64,000 nt of DNA from Neoluteolibacter marinus (lineage in GTDB: Bacteria > Verrucomicrobiota > Verrucomicrobiia > Verrucomicrobiales > Akkermansiaceae): contig NZ_JACZFQ010000056.1 of the NCBI RefSeq assembly GCF_014904755.1, positions 1 to 64,000 on the forward strand. Reading direction: 5' to 3'. The translations under genes and the position numbers were made by a program. Under the pieces are notes generated by a model, which was given only the letters and a program-made list of their open reading frames with translations, searched no databases and was not told the origin of the DNA. Numbering within the stretch: the first letter of the stretch is position 1; each line of letters starts with the position of its first letter. Of the stretch, positions 35,881 to 44,909 are shown in pieces.

Positions 35881-36447
35881 TCAAGATCCGCCGGCCGCGA
35901 TCTGGCCGCGGATCCGGCTCAGCGTTTCGGGCGTGATGCCGAGATAACTGGCCAGCACGTGCTGGGGGACCCGCTGGCTGAGCAGCGGGCGATCCCGCAA
36001 CACCTGGTCGTAGCGCTCGCGGGGGGAAAGGAGGCGGAGCTGCTCGTTCCAGCGCATGGTCTTCTGGAGCTGCTCTTCCGCGAACTGGCGGCAGACGCTC
36101 GCGAAGCGGGGGAACTCGAGGGCGTGGCGTTCCGCATCCGCCGCGGACGACTCGGCGATCTCGCAATCCTCGAGGCACTTCAGCCGGTGCACGCCCGGCT
36201 GCGCTGGATCGGCGAACCCGGCGATGGCCGGCTCGCCATCGAGGAAGATCTCGCTCACCAGCTCCTTGTCGCCGCAGCTGCGGAACAGGACGACGGTGCC
36301 GCGCAGGACGAAGCATGTGTTAGAGTCGGCATCGAACGACCGGCTGATCCACTCGTGCTTCCGGTAGGAGCGGACGAAGCTGGTGCGCCTCATCAGGTTC
36401 ATCTCGTCCTCGGAGGGATCGATGAAGCGTCGGACGAACCGGAACAT
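35881..36447 (-). CDS. Crp/Fnr-family transcriptional regulator
   Basis: 188 residues from MFRFVRRFIDPSEDEMNLMR (a Met 18 codons upstream at 36501 is an alternative). The cyclic-nucleotide-binding-like jelly roll covers about 10-110 (KHEWISRSFDADSNTCFVLR, GTVVLFRSCGDKELVSEIFL). The DNA-binding part at 135-185 has LSPRERYDQVLRDRP and the short HTH QRVPQHVLASYLGITPETLS. The phosphate-binding R-x-A/S of true cAMP receptors is not evident, so another signal is likely. It belongs to the small Crp-like regulators common in Bacteroidetes and Verrucomicrobia. Divergent from the fasciclin gene at 36815. Confidence 0.88.
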   Translation of the reverse strand: MFRFVRRFIDPSEDEMNLMRRTSFVRSYRKHEWISRSFDADSNTCFVLRGTVVLFRSCGDKELVSEIFLDGEPAIAGFADPAQPGVHRLKCLEDCEIAESSAADAERHALEFPRFASVCRQFAEEQLQKTMRWNEQLRLLSPRERYDQVLRDRPLLSQRVPQHVLASYLGITPETLSRIRGQIAAGGS

Positions 36448-36814
36448 CGGTTCCAGAGGACAGTCGGGCTGCACGGGCTGCGGGCGTTCCGGTGGGTGCA
36501 TGGAGGTGGCGGAAACCTGCGCTGTGGCACCCCGGGGTGCCAAGCCGGATTCCGGAAATGAAGAGCCACCCCTTCCTGACATCCGGGGACCGCAATCTGC
36601 ATGACGGAGGGCGATTCGGATCGCGAAATGCCGATCGGCCGGAGTTGCCGTCGAGAATCCCCCGCGCCCCGGCCGACGGCGCGAATCGCCCGTGGCTGGG
36701 AGGATTGGAGGCCCCATGTCCGGCCGGAACCCGCCGCGGCACGGCGCTTGCGATGCCAAGCCGTCCGGCACGGCAGTCGCCGTGTCCACGCAAACGAACA
36801 ACCCACCGATCCAC
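36448..36814. other. 367-base divergent intergenic region, no gene seen
   Basis: Separates the Crp/Fnr regulator from the fasciclin gene. Open frames through it are Arg/Pro-rich shadows. It includes GCACCCCGGGGTGC at 36528-36541, a perfect 14-base palindrome that could be an operator; no promoter can be defined. Confidence 0.35.
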
Positions 36815-37450
36815 ATGAAACGCACCATTCCCTCTTTGCTCCTCGTCGCGTCCACCCTCACTCCCGCCCTGGCCCAGGAAGCCGCCCCCCAAGCCCCGGC
36901 TCCCGCCGTCGAGGTCGAAACCAGAAGCGTGGAAGTCCAGGCCGATGAAAACGGCGAGGTCGTCCGCAAGGTCGAAGTCCAGCGCACGGTCATCCCCGCC
37001 GAGCCTCCCCGCCCGGTGGTTCCCGTGGATAAAACCATCGCCGCGCGGGTTGCCACTTCGGACGCCTACTCGAAATTCCAGACCGCCTTGGAGGCCTCCG
37101 GTCTCGACAAGACGCTGAACGGACCGGGTCCCTACACGGTCTTCGCCCCGACCGACACGGCCTTCGAGAAGTTGGCCGACCAATCGTTCGATGATCTCTT
37201 GAAGCCCGGGAATCGCACGCTCCTGATCAACCTTCTCCAGCGCCACATCATCCCGCAGCTGATCCGTGGCGAGGACTTCAAGACGGGCGAGTACCTCACC
37301 AACGCCGGCGAACTCATCCACGTGAAAGTGGAGTCCGACAAGATCACCATCGGCGAGGTCAACGTGACCATGTCGAACGACCTGTCGGCCAACGGCGTGA
37401 TGCACGCCATCGACGGGCTGATCGCGGAACCGGCCCAACTTCCCCGATAA
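36815..37450 (+). CDS. Exported fasciclin (FAS1) domain protein
   Basis: 211 residues with signal peptide (MKRTIPSLLLVASTLTPALA). A short charged linker (about 25-75) precedes one complete FAS1 domain: the H1-type motif YTVFAPTDTAFEKL, a helix LINLLQRHIIPQLIRGEDF, and the H2-type end SANGVMHAIDGLI. FAS1 proteins in bacteria are secreted or envelope adhesion modules. Starts upstream of the signal peptide are rejected. It is followed by the convergent fxsA gene with 52 bases between. Confidence 0.9.
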   Translation: MKRTIPSLLLVASTLTPALAQEAAPQAPAPAVEVETRSVEVQADENGEVVRKVEVQRTVIPAEPPRPVVPVDKTIAARVATSDAYSKFQTALEASGLDKTLNGPGPYTVFAPTDTAFEKLADQSFDDLLKPGNRTLLINLLQRHIIPQLIRGEDFKTGEYLTNAGELIHVKVESDKITIGEVNVTMSNDLSANGVMHAIDGLIAEPAQLPR

Positions 37451-37502
37451 GGGTGGCGTTGCCGGTGACCGCAGCGAAGTCAGCGATCACCTCCGTCCAC
37501 GC

Positions 37503-37970
37503 TTAGTCTTCGACGACCTCGACATCGATCACGTCGCCTTTCCCTGCCTGCTGGACGCCGGGGGGCTCTCCCCGGCTGTCCGGCCGGTTCATCCCCGGCA
37601 CCACCAGGTGGATGCGGCTCTTGAGCGCATGCATGAGCCGCTTGACCGCGACAGCGCGGACCGGCGGCGTGAGGAGGAGGAAGCCGATCGCATCGGTGAG
37701 AAAACCCGGCGTCAGGAGCACGGCACCGGCGACCAGGATCAGCAGTCCCTCGAGCACTTCCTGGTGCGGGAGCCGTCCTGCGGCCATCGACTGGCGGTAG
37801 GCCTGGAGCACCCGCAGGCCTTGGGATTTGGTCAGCCAGGCCCCGAGCAACCCGGTGAGGATCACGATCGCCAGCGTGGTCGGCAGGCCGATCCACTCGC
37901 CCACTGTTAGAAACAGGGCCAGCTCGATCAGGGGAACGGTGATGAAGAGAAGAAACAGTCGGCCGAGCAT
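37503..37970 (-). CDS. fxsA: FxsA-family membrane protein
   Basis: 155 residues. MLGRLFLLFITVPLIELALF opens the family pattern; LTVGEWIGLPTTLAIVILTG and LLGAWLTKSQGLRVLQAYRQ follow, then HQEVLEGLLILVAGAVLLTP, GFLTDAIGFLLLTPPVRA. Three or four TM helices are predicted by eye. E. coli FxsA (suppressor of F exclusion of phage T7) shares this layout; the biochemical role is not known. The C-terminal 35 residues are hydrophilic (GEPPGVQQAGKGDVIDVEVV). Confidence 0.9.
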   Translation of the reverse strand: MLGRLFLLFITVPLIELALFLTVGEWIGLPTTLAIVILTGLLGAWLTKSQGLRVLQAYRQSMAAGRLPHQEVLEGLLILVAGAVLLTPGFLTDAIGFLLLTPPVRAVAVKRLMHALKSRIHLVVPGMNRPDSRGEPPGVQQAGKGDVIDVEVVED

Positions 37971-38113
37971 CGTGCGGCCAACCTAGCACGCCCCGCGAGC
38001 GGCGCCAGAGAAGGACCCGTCGCAGGCGAATCTCCCGGCAGAAGCACGGGCCGGCGATCGGCCGGTGATTTTTTCCGGGAGGCGGGAAAGGGCCGCTGTG
38101 GGTTTAAGGTTGG

Positions 38114-38500
38114 ATGAAGCCGCCTCCCCTCCAACGTTGGAAATCCTTCTGGTTCGGGGCGATCGTCCTGGCCTTCCTCGGTTGGGCGTCATGGCAATCC
38201 TTTGGACCCCGCTACCTTTTCGGCTGGGACACCGGCAGCCACTCGGCCGGTTTCGCACGCATGAACGGGGCAACCTACTTCATGACGGGGTGGCACGGCA
38301 CGGCCCCCGGCCTGGTCTCTGAGCGACTCATGGAAATTCCTCCGCCCGCGTTGGTGCGGCATTGGAGAAAGGAAGGGATCGGAGTGACCCGGATTCCGGA
38401 CCTCGTCACCGTCCTGCTCTTCGTTCTTGCCTGGATTGGCTGGCTCGCATGGCTCGAGCGCCGGGGAAGAAACGGAATCCCCGGGCAAGCAGTTGGCTGA
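38114..38500 (+). CDS. Small two-TM membrane protein of unknown function
   Basis: 128 residues: TM1 about 11-27 (WFGAIVLAFLGWASWQSFG), a hydrophilic segment with paired Trp/His (FGWDTGSHSAGFARMNGATY, FMTGWHGTAPG), TM2 about 97-114 (LVTVLLFVLAWIGWLAWL), then a basic tail. The arrangement suggests a small exposed loop between two helices. No family recognised. It lies between fxsA (divergent) and the large choice-of-anchor gene (convergent). Confidence 0.65.
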   Translation: MKPPPLQRWKSFWFGAIVLAFLGWASWQSFGPRYLFGWDTGSHSAGFARMNGATYFMTGWHGTAPGLVSERLMEIPPPALVRHWRKEGIGVTRIPDLVTVLLFVLAWIGWLAWLERRGRNGIPGQAVG

Positions 38501-38561
38501 CGTCCGGTCCTCGCCCGGCGCGGGCTCCTTTGTCCGCGCCGGGGGATGGGATCGTGATGGT

Positions 38562-41500
38562 TCAGGGAATGTAGACGCGGTAGAACGCCTTGCCCGCCGG
38601 GGCGGCGGTGTCGGTGTAGGTCCCCGAGGTTTCGCCGGTGGCGATGTCCTCGAAGCTGGTCAGGTCGCCGACCGAGCGCTCGATGTTCACCGCGGCGCCG
38701 CCGGAATCGTAATGGATCGTGAAGCCACCCGGGCCGCCGGTGACGCCGGTGATGATCACGCCCTCGCCGGCATCGACGACCCGCGCGTCGACGTCGTCGA
38801 CAACGAAGCGACCCCCGTTGAGCCCGACGAAGCCGAGCCCGTCGAGGAGGAATCCCTGCACGTCGGCAGGCTCGCGGAACAGGTTGGTCTGGGCACCGGA
38901 CGCTCCGAGCGAGGTGCTGCCGTCGGAGTCGAACAATTGCACCGCGAGATCCGCCGCGGGGGTTCCCCAACCGCTGGCGGTGAGACGCAGCCAGTAGACC
39001 TTCAGCGTGTCGCCGGGGTCGTTGAAGCTGTTGTTGAGGTCGGCGTCCACGGAGATGGCGAGGGGCGTGGCCGAGAGGTCGAGGTTCGGCACGTTGACCC
39101 AGGCGCTGCCGTTGTAGGTCTGGACCACCGAGGCGGAGGTGATCCGCAGGTTCACGTCATCCTGCACGCCGGCGCCGGAGGCGGTGGACAGGTGCATGTG
39201 GAAGAGCCGGTCGCTGCCGGCCAGCGGGCCGGTCAGGGCGAAGGGAATGTCGACCTGGAAATTCGACGCCTGCAGGCCCGTCGCGCCGTCGATCCGCCCG
39301 CCGCGGACATCGACCGCGCGGCTGGAGCCGGGGATGATGCCGGCCACCGGCACGGTGCTCTGCGGCACGACCTCGCCCCAGAACAGGAAGTCGACCCCGG
39401 CGGTGGGGCTGGGTGCCTCGAAGTTCCAGTTCGGCAGCAGTTTCGACTCGGAATAGCTGCCGGCGGAGATCTCGACGGCATGGGGAGTGCCGGGGGAATC
39501 GCTGGTGATGAGCAGCTCGCCGAGGGCGGCATTGTCCGGCGCCGCAAGGCTGGAGTCCCAGACGAGATCAACCGTCAACACCCCGCCCGGCGGCAGCACG
39601 GCCGGCAGGGCCGGTGGCGTGGGAAGCGAGAAGGCGGGGTCGGCGAGATCGAGTGCGGTGATGGTGAGATCGCCGTCGAAACCGTCGTTGAGGATCGTCA
39701 CGCTGGTGGTGCCGGTCGTCGTCTGGTCGCTGTCGAAGAAGATCAGCCCGGGCGCTTCCGCGATGGCGAGGGACGGGTCCGGCTTCTCGAAGGCATGGAT
39801 CGCCGCGGCATCCAGCCAGAACGGGGTCTGGTAACCCGGGCTCAGGTTCGAATCGCTGGCGTCGGCGGTCGTGAACGAGTGCGAGGCGAGGGTGTGGGTT
39901 TGACCGCTGGCGCCGTGCCAGAAGGCCATCGTCCCGGAACTCAGCGTGACGGCTGCGGCGGGATCCGTCGGCGATTTGACCCGGACGACATACCCGGCGT
40001 CCACCGTGCCGAGACCGCTCGCCTTGACGCTGACCTGATAGGTGTGGAGCACGTCGCCGTCATCCGCATTGAGGATGCCGTCGTTGTTCAGGTCCGACGA
40101 TCCGGCGAGATCGACCGCGATGGCCAGCTGCCAGTTGCCGGTCACGCTGTCGAAGACATAGAAGCCCGGCGTGCCGCCGGTGGTGACGCCGTCCGGCAGG
40201 TAGGAGAGGTTGATGATGACGTTCTCACCCGTGGTCATGAGATTCCCGTCCCGCGCGTCGTTGTCATCGGACAGGAGCAGATACTGCAGGGTGCGGTCGG
40301 TGAAACTGCCGTCGGCCGCGGCCCCGGCGTAGGACTCGAACTGGCCGGGTGCCACCGGGGAAAACACGAACACGGACTCGAAATCCCCGCATCCGTTCGG
40401 GATGCCGGAGGCCTGGTCGGCGTGGCCGATCGGGAGGCCCGACGGATCGCCGACGCCGACCACGCGGATCGCGGCGGGCGAGTAGGCGCCCAGACCGGGC
40501 TCGACCCGGACATGGCGCGGGGACCACTCCGCGGCCGCCGCGTATGGCACCGACGAGATCGTGTAGGTGGTCACCTGGAGGAACCTCGGGTTGGTGTTCA
40601 ACAGATCGCCGGAACCGTAGACATTGGCGCTGGCGGCCAGCAGCTGGTCCTGCTCCGGGACATCGGTGGTGACCTGGAGGGTGGCAGTGGTGTTGCCCGT
40701 GCCCGTGACCCCGGGCATCGCCTTGACCGTGATGTCCGCGTAATCGCCCGGGCCCAGGACCACGGGCGGCGACTGGCCGCCGGCGCCGTTCACGGCGATG
40801 TCGGTGATGAGGAAATCCGCCGCGCCGGCACCGGTGAAGCTGATCCCGTCGAGCGAGATGTTTTCCGTCGCGCCCTCGTTGACGTAGCGGACCACCCGGG
40901 TCCCGGTTTCACCCGTCATCGAAAAGACCAGCCCGTAGTTGAGGTCGGTCGCGCCGTTGATGGTGTCGTGGACCAGGAAGGGGTCCGGAGGGATCACCTC
41001 GGAGACGGCGACCCCGCTGATGACCGCATGGGCGCTGTTATCGTAGGATGTCACGCCGGTGAGCTGGACCGTCAGCACGTCGCCGGGATTGTCCGGGGTC
41101 ACGATCAGGGTGAAAGCCCCTGAGGTTTTCTCCGCGCCGCTGGTGGATCCCGTGGTGCGGAGCAGGCTGGTGTTGGTGTAGTCCGGAGCTCCGGGAAGGC
41201 TTGCGCGGAACTCCGAGGCCACCCGGTAGACCGCCCCGAACACCGTCACCTGGTAGCTGTTGGTGGTGGGCAGGGTGATCCCCACGCTGACCCCGGCCCC
41301 GACCCCGGCGGCGCCGAGCTGGGAATTGAAGAGGCCGCTGGGATTGGTCGCCGTGCCGGACACGGTGGCGGTCCCGTCGCTGTAGCTGAAATCGGAGAAC
41401 GGGCGGGTCGCACTGGAGGATCCGCGAGGATCGCCACCGCCCACCGCGGTCATCGAGCCGATCGCCGTTCCGCCGGATTTCTCATTGGTCGGCACGCCGG

Positions 41501-41693
41501 TGGCGGGCGAAGCGCTGGTGTCCCAGTAGACCCAGTCCAGGTCGCCCAGGGCGGTGATGTCGAAGGCCGGGGCGGCCTGCGGTACGGACTCGAAGGAGCC
41601 GGCGATGGAGGAGGCGGAAGCCGGGGCGGCCGCGAGGCACGCGATGCCGGTCCAGAGGGCGAGTGGAATGGTGAGGGATCGGATGGGTTTCAT
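38562..41693 (-). CDS. Large exported choice-of-anchor protein
   Basis: 1043 residues with signal peptide (MKPIRSLTIPLALWTGIACL ending PASA). Beta-sandwich domains dominate. Around 240-350, DLNYGLVFSMTGETGTRVVR, YVNEGATENISLDGISFTGA and VVLGPGDYADITVKAMP match a choice-of-anchor D (ASPM/SPD-2-Hydin-like) module, and a second, looser one is near 660-745 (FDGDLTITALDLADPAFSLP). A dockerin-like calcium loop (DLNNDGILNADDGDVLHTYQ) lies near 535-555. The C-terminus TYTDTAAPAGKAFYRVYIP is the usual end of secreted fibronectin-like modules in this phylum. No catalytic motif is visible; surface structural or adhesive role inferred. Confidence 0.8.
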   Translation of the reverse strand: MKPIRSLTIPLALWTGIACLAAAPASASSIAGSFESVPQAAPAFDITALGDLDWVYWDTSASPATGVPTNEKSGGTAIGSMTAVGGGDPRGSSSATRPFSDFSYSDGTATVSGTATNPSGLFNSQLGAAGVGAGVSVGITLPTTNSYQVTVFGAVYRVASEFRASLPGAPDYTNTSLLRTTGSTSGAEKTSGAFTLIVTPDNPGDVLTVQLTGVTSYDNSAHAVISGVAVSEVIPPDPFLVHDTINGATDLNYGLVFSMTGETGTRVVRYVNEGATENISLDGISFTGAGAADFLITDIAVNGAGGQSPPVVLGPGDYADITVKAMPGVTGTGNTTATLQVTTDVPEQDQLLAASANVYGSGDLLNTNPRFLQVTTYTISSVPYAAAAEWSPRHVRVEPGLGAYSPAAIRVVGVGDPSGLPIGHADQASGIPNGCGDFESVFVFSPVAPGQFESYAGAAADGSFTDRTLQYLLLSDDNDARDGNLMTTGENVIINLSYLPDGVTTGGTPGFYVFDSVTGNWQLAIAVDLAGSSDLNNDGILNADDGDVLHTYQVSVKASGLGTVDAGYVVRVKSPTDPAAAVTLSSGTMAFWHGASGQTHTLASHSFTTADASDSNLSPGYQTPFWLDAAAIHAFEKPDPSLAIAEAPGLIFFDSDQTTTGTTSVTILNDGFDGDLTITALDLADPAFSLPTPPALPAVLPPGGVLTVDLVWDSSLAAPDNAALGELLITSDSPGTPHAVEISAGSYSESKLLPNWNFEAPSPTAGVDFLFWGEVVPQSTVPVAGIIPGSSRAVDVRGGRIDGATGLQASNFQVDIPFALTGPLAGSDRLFHMHLSTASGAGVQDDVNLRITSASVVQTYNGSAWVNVPNLDLSATPLAISVDADLNNSFNDPGDTLKVYWLRLTASGWGTPAADLAVQLFDSDGSTSLGASGAQTNLFREPADVQGFLLDGLGFVGLNGGRFVVDDVDARVVDAGEGVIITGVTGGPGGFTIHYDSGGAAVNIERSVGDLTSFEDIATGETSGTYTDTAAPAGKAFYRVYIP

Positions 41694-41914
41694 GGGTTCG
41701 GAATAAAGGCCGTGGCCTGGGGGCAACCCGGGGACAGGCAGGGGTTTGGGGTCGCTTCCAAGGCGCGGCGACGCCCGGAGCAGGACGTGCCGATGGGGAG
41801 GAATGCCGGGCGCCGGCGGAAACTTAGCAGGCCCCGGCGATTTTTTTCCGCGGCGGCGGTTCCGGCAGCTTCACCCCATGCGGTGACCTCATCCACCGTG
41901 CGGGCGCGCTCCCC

Positions 41915-42061
41915 CTACCCACGGATCTCCCACGAACCGCTCTGCAGCCCAAGGAAGGTGGCCATGGCCTCGACCTCGGCTTCGAGGGTCTTGCGGTAGG
42001 CCTTGGAGCGGGGCTTGGTGCGGACGTAGCCCAGTTCGGTCTTCAGACGGCCGGCTTCCAC
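41915..42061 (-). pseudogene. 48-codon C-terminal remnant of an unidentified gene
   Basis: A minus-strand frame with strongly gene-like sequence (VEAGRLKTELGYVRTKPRSK, AYRKTLEAEVEAMATFLGLQ, SGSWEIRG) begins directly after an in-frame TAA at 42067-42065 and ends TAG at 41915. The possible start is GTG at 42061. It looks like the amphipathic C-terminal end of a larger protein whose 5' part was replaced by the AT-richer segment carrying the SLOG-TIR gene. I cannot name the parent family; a DNA-glycosylase-like (YcaQ) or other C-terminus is possible but unproven. Confidence 0.45.
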
Positions 42062-42150
42062 CCTTTAGAGGCCCGGGTGAGCGTCTTTTGCCAGTGGCAC
42101 TCTTTTCAGCTCCGAATAGCAGGGGACTCGCCCTCAGCCATGCAAACAGT

Positions 42151-43311
42151 ATGACTGATCCCGTTCGCATGAGTGATTCCCCCTCAATCGAAAGTGACGC
42201 ACCTCGAGCCCATTCGTCTGCAGTCACCCGCCGTTGGATTCTCGTTGTCGGAACAGGAGAATACAGGCTCCCCAAAAGTGAGTTGTGGGCAGCCAAGGCC
42301 TTGGGACGGCTATTGGCAGAACGTCGGTACGGACTCGTTACGGGCGCCTGGCATGGCGTGGACCACTGTGTTACCGACTCGTTCTTGGAGACTTTACGGG
42401 AAGCCGGACTCAATCCTGATGAGTACCTTATCCAAGTCGCAAGTCCCGATCGGAAGGTTCACTTCCAGTGCGGGAAAATGCAACGCACGAGTCCCGGGGC
42501 CATGGAGTGGCTGGAGCCTCAGAGATATGCAGACGCTCTCGTGCTTATTGGAGGGAAGGGGGGAACACTCGATGCTTGGTTCGGAGCGCTTCATGATGGA
42601 TTGCCTCGGCTGCCTTTGGGGGGAACCGGTAGAGATGCGGAGACTGCTTTCAAGAACACCGTAAGGCTTTGGGAGCTAATACCCGTGCCTGGCATATCGA
42701 AGGCGCAGTTCGAAGCCTTGGGATGTGAGATCAACAGCGAAGCCGATGCCCTGCGCGTGACGACTCACCTGGTCGACAACCTTTTAGTCGATACTTTGAC
42801 TGCCGTTGACTCAAGATCGCGCGGAACTTTGGGAACAGCTCCTTCCCTGTTTATCAGCTACAGCCGCAAAGACGCCGAGTGGGTGAGTCGTTTGCGCACT
42901 TTGATGAATCCCTTGGAACGAAGCGGTCTTGTCTCGAGTTGGGTGGATTCGGATATCGAAAAGGGGCTTCCTTGGGAGCCACAACTCCTGCAACGGGTCG
43001 AGCATTCAAGCGCAGCACTATTGATGGTCAGCCCGAACTTTCTGAATTCCGAGTACGTGAGAACAAAGGAAATTCCAGCGTTCCAGCGGCGGCTGGATGC
43101 GGGAAACTTCCGCGTCTTCTGGATCTTGTTGGAAACATGTGACTGGCAGAGCGTAGAGCTGTTGCGAAAGGTTCAAGCCAGCGACGGGATCGACGTGCCG
43201 CTCGCACAATGCAGATCCGCCGCTGATTCTCAGTGTCGACTTATTGAGGTGGTCAGTTCGGTGGGACGGTGGCTCGATATTTCGCAACGCACGAGAACCT
43301 CCAATCAATGA
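42151..43311 (+). CDS. SLOG-TIR fusion protein, candidate NAD-signalling/anti-phage factor
   Basis: 386 residues from Met at 42151 (other Mets at 42088 and 42169). Residues 28-155 are a Rossmann-like SLOG/LOG domain: WILVVGTGEYRLP, AAKALGRLLAERRYGLVTGA, VLIGGKGGTLDAW. The last two glycine loops are those that bind nucleotide ligands in SLOG proteins. Residues 231-376 are a TIR domain: SLFISYSRKDAEWV, VSSWVDSDIEKGLPW, LMVSPNFLNSEYVRTKEIPA, with Glu307 the likely NAD-cleaving residue by position. In Thoeris ThsA a SLOG domain senses the TIR-made cyclic ADPR isomer. Here both are in one chain, with SLOG first. GC is lower than in flanking genes, and a gene remnant abuts it. Confidence 0.82.
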   Translation: MTDPVRMSDSPSIESDAPRAHSSAVTRRWILVVGTGEYRLPKSELWAAKALGRLLAERRYGLVTGAWHGVDHCVTDSFLETLREAGLNPDEYLIQVASPDRKVHFQCGKMQRTSPGAMEWLEPQRYADALVLIGGKGGTLDAWFGALHDGLPRLPLGGTGRDAETAFKNTVRLWELIPVPGISKAQFEALGCEINSEADALRVTTHLVDNLLVDTLTAVDSRSRGTLGTAPSLFISYSRKDAEWVSRLRTLMNPLERSGLVSSWVDSDIEKGLPWEPQLLQRVEHSSAALLMVSPNFLNSEYVRTKEIPAFQRRLDAGNFRVFWILLETCDWQSVELLRKVQASDGIDVPLAQCRSAADSQCRLIEVVSSVGRWLDISQRTRTSNQ

Positions 43312-43502
43312 CGGCTTTCCTTGAACGTGATCTCAAATTGCATGGATCAGTCGGTGAGAATCGGCAGTTGTTCCGGAAGGATCAGTCGATGGTCGGATCT
43401 CTTTCGGCCGCCATCTTCGGCCTGGCAATCGAGGGGAAAGAGCGGTTCCCGTCGACAGGGGCGGCACCGAATTTCGAAGGCAGGATTGCGCCCGCACTCT
43501 GA
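43308..43502 (+). CDS. Small ORF overlapping the SLOG-TIR stop (ATGA)
   Basis: 64 codons starting at the ATG inside the TGA overlap (43308-43311) of the SLOG-TIR gene, the layout typical of translationally coupled partner genes. The product, MTAFLERDLKLHGSVGENRQ and onward, has a short hydrophobic segment (MVGSLSAAIFGLAI) and no recognised family. It could be a truncated second gene, a small regulator, or chance. Codon usage is as AT-rich as the TIR gene in its first half. Confidence 0.3.
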   Translation: MTAFLERDLKLHGSVGENRQLFRKDQSMVGSLSAAIFGLAIEGKERFPSTGAAPNFEGRIAPAL

Positions 43503-43625
43503 CGAAGACCAACCTCCAGTTACCCAGCAACCTTCGATTTCCGGGACCGGTCCCTCTCAGACGGCTCCACTCAGGGGTGATCTCTGGACAACCTTCCCGC
43601 CGGGCGCGGGTTGGAGCACGGTGGC

Positions 43626-44858
43626 ATGACCGTTCGCGAACTCCTCCGGCCCTTGTTGATGGTGTGCCTCTCGTCGAACCTCACCGCAGCCGGGGTAAAG
43701 AAGCCGCTGGGCACCTTCGCGAGTTCCGGCGCGCTCGATCCGTCGATCTACGCCCATGCCGGACTGCGAGGGGTTCTCGTGCGCGTGCCGTGGAAGGACG
43801 TCGAGCCCTCGCCTGGAGTGTTTCAGTTCGAGGGGATCGTCCGCCAGGCCGAGGCCGCGGAAGCGGCAGGGGTCGGGTGGAGCCTCGCCATCCTCGGCGG
43901 CGGTGTCGGCAGTCCCGACTGGCTCATCGACACGCTCGGCGTCCCCTATCTCGACTACACTTTCCGCGGCGAGCCCGGCTACCGGCTGCCGTTGTTCTGG
44001 GATGCCACGGTCCAGACCCGTCTGGCGGCCCTGGCCATGGCGCTCGGCAGCCGCTTCGCGGAAAACGAGCGACTGAAGCTGGTCTATGTCACCCAGATGA
44101 CCTCCAACGGCATCGAAGGCCACTTGCAGGGCGTGAACATGGCGGCCTTCGCGATGGCAGGCTATACCGACGAGCGATGGGTCGCCGCGGGCAAGGGCGC
44201 GGCGCTCGCCTTCGCCTCGGCCTTTCCCGCCCACCCGATCGCCTTCGAGGTGCACGACGTGAACGGAGGCCCGACGGTCCCGGCGCGGATCCTCGGTGAG
44301 CTGTGGGACGATCCCGCCCTCGACCACCGGGTCGGTGGCGCGGTGTGGTGGGTTTCGGGAAATCCCGACTACCAGGCTGGACTGCTCGGCTTCCTCCGCG
44401 ACTTCCCGGGCGACCTGTACGGGCAGGTCATCGCGCGCTCCGATCAAACCGAGCGGCTTCCCGAAGAAGGCTATGCGGCCGCGTTCGCCCAGGCCATGGA
44501 GCTGGGCCTCCGCTATCTGGAGCCTTGGGAATTCGAGTTCAAGCCGCTCCCGGGCGGCGCGGGCGGGGCTTGGGACACCGAGATCGCCGCCTTCAACGCA
44601 TGGGCCGACGCGGCCTTCGGCGAAGGATCGCTGCATCGAGCCCAGCCCACGGTGGAGGTCGGCGAAGACGGTGCCGTACTCCGTTGGACCGGGGTCTCCG
44701 GGTTCGTGGATCGGATCGAGTCGGCGGACCCATCCATGGAGTGGTCGCTGCTTGAGACGGTCGTGCCCACCGTCGACGGCCGCCGTTCGCTGCCGCTTCC
44801 GGACAATGGCTCGGGCTCCGGCATCTTCCGCATCGTGAGACCGGAGGTCGACGAGTAG
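43626..44858 (+). CDS. Exported TIM-barrel glycosidase-like protein
   Basis: 410 residues with signal peptide (MTVRELLRPLLMVCLSSNLT, AAG). LRGVLVRVPWKDVEPSPGVF (about 47-66) is the canonical early-strand motif of clan GH-A beta-galactosidase/cellulase barrels, and the barrel continues with IVRQAEAAEAAGVGWSLAIL, LFWDATVQTRLAALAMALGS, KLVYVTQMTSNGIEGHLQGV, HPIAFEVHDVNGG, VGGAVWWVSGNPDYQAG. Catalytic Glu residues cannot be fixed without alignment. The C-terminal 70 residues are a strand-rich tail. Start at 43626 chosen for the signal peptide. Probable extracellular polysaccharide degradation. Confidence 0.75.
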   Translation: MTVRELLRPLLMVCLSSNLTAAGVKKPLGTFASSGALDPSIYAHAGLRGVLVRVPWKDVEPSPGVFQFEGIVRQAEAAEAAGVGWSLAILGGGVGSPDWLIDTLGVPYLDYTFRGEPGYRLPLFWDATVQTRLAALAMALGSRFAENERLKLVYVTQMTSNGIEGHLQGVNMAAFAMAGYTDERWVAAGKGAALAFASAFPAHPIAFEVHDVNGGPTVPARILGELWDDPALDHRVGGAVWWVSGNPDYQAGLLGFLRDFPGDLYGQVIARSDQTERLPEEGYAAAFAQAMELGLRYLEPWEFEFKPLPGGAGGAWDTEIAAFNAWADAAFGEGSLHRAQPTVEVGEDGAVLRWTGVSGFVDRIESADPSMEWSLLETVVPTVDGRRSLPLPDNGSGSGIFRIVRPEVDE

Positions 44859-44909
44859 CGGCGTTTTCCACGCCAATATACACGGACCGACACCCCTTCA
44901 ATAAGGAGC

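Noticed and set aside
38427-41123. 898-codon plus-strand ORF opposite the choice-of-anchor gene
   Set aside because: Shadow with Gly/Arg/Val/Asp-rich composition; the minus strand encodes recognisable domains.
42151-43502. A canonical Thoeris locus
   Set aside because: No separate ThsA and ThsB genes; the one protein has SLOG and TIR fused in the reverse order.
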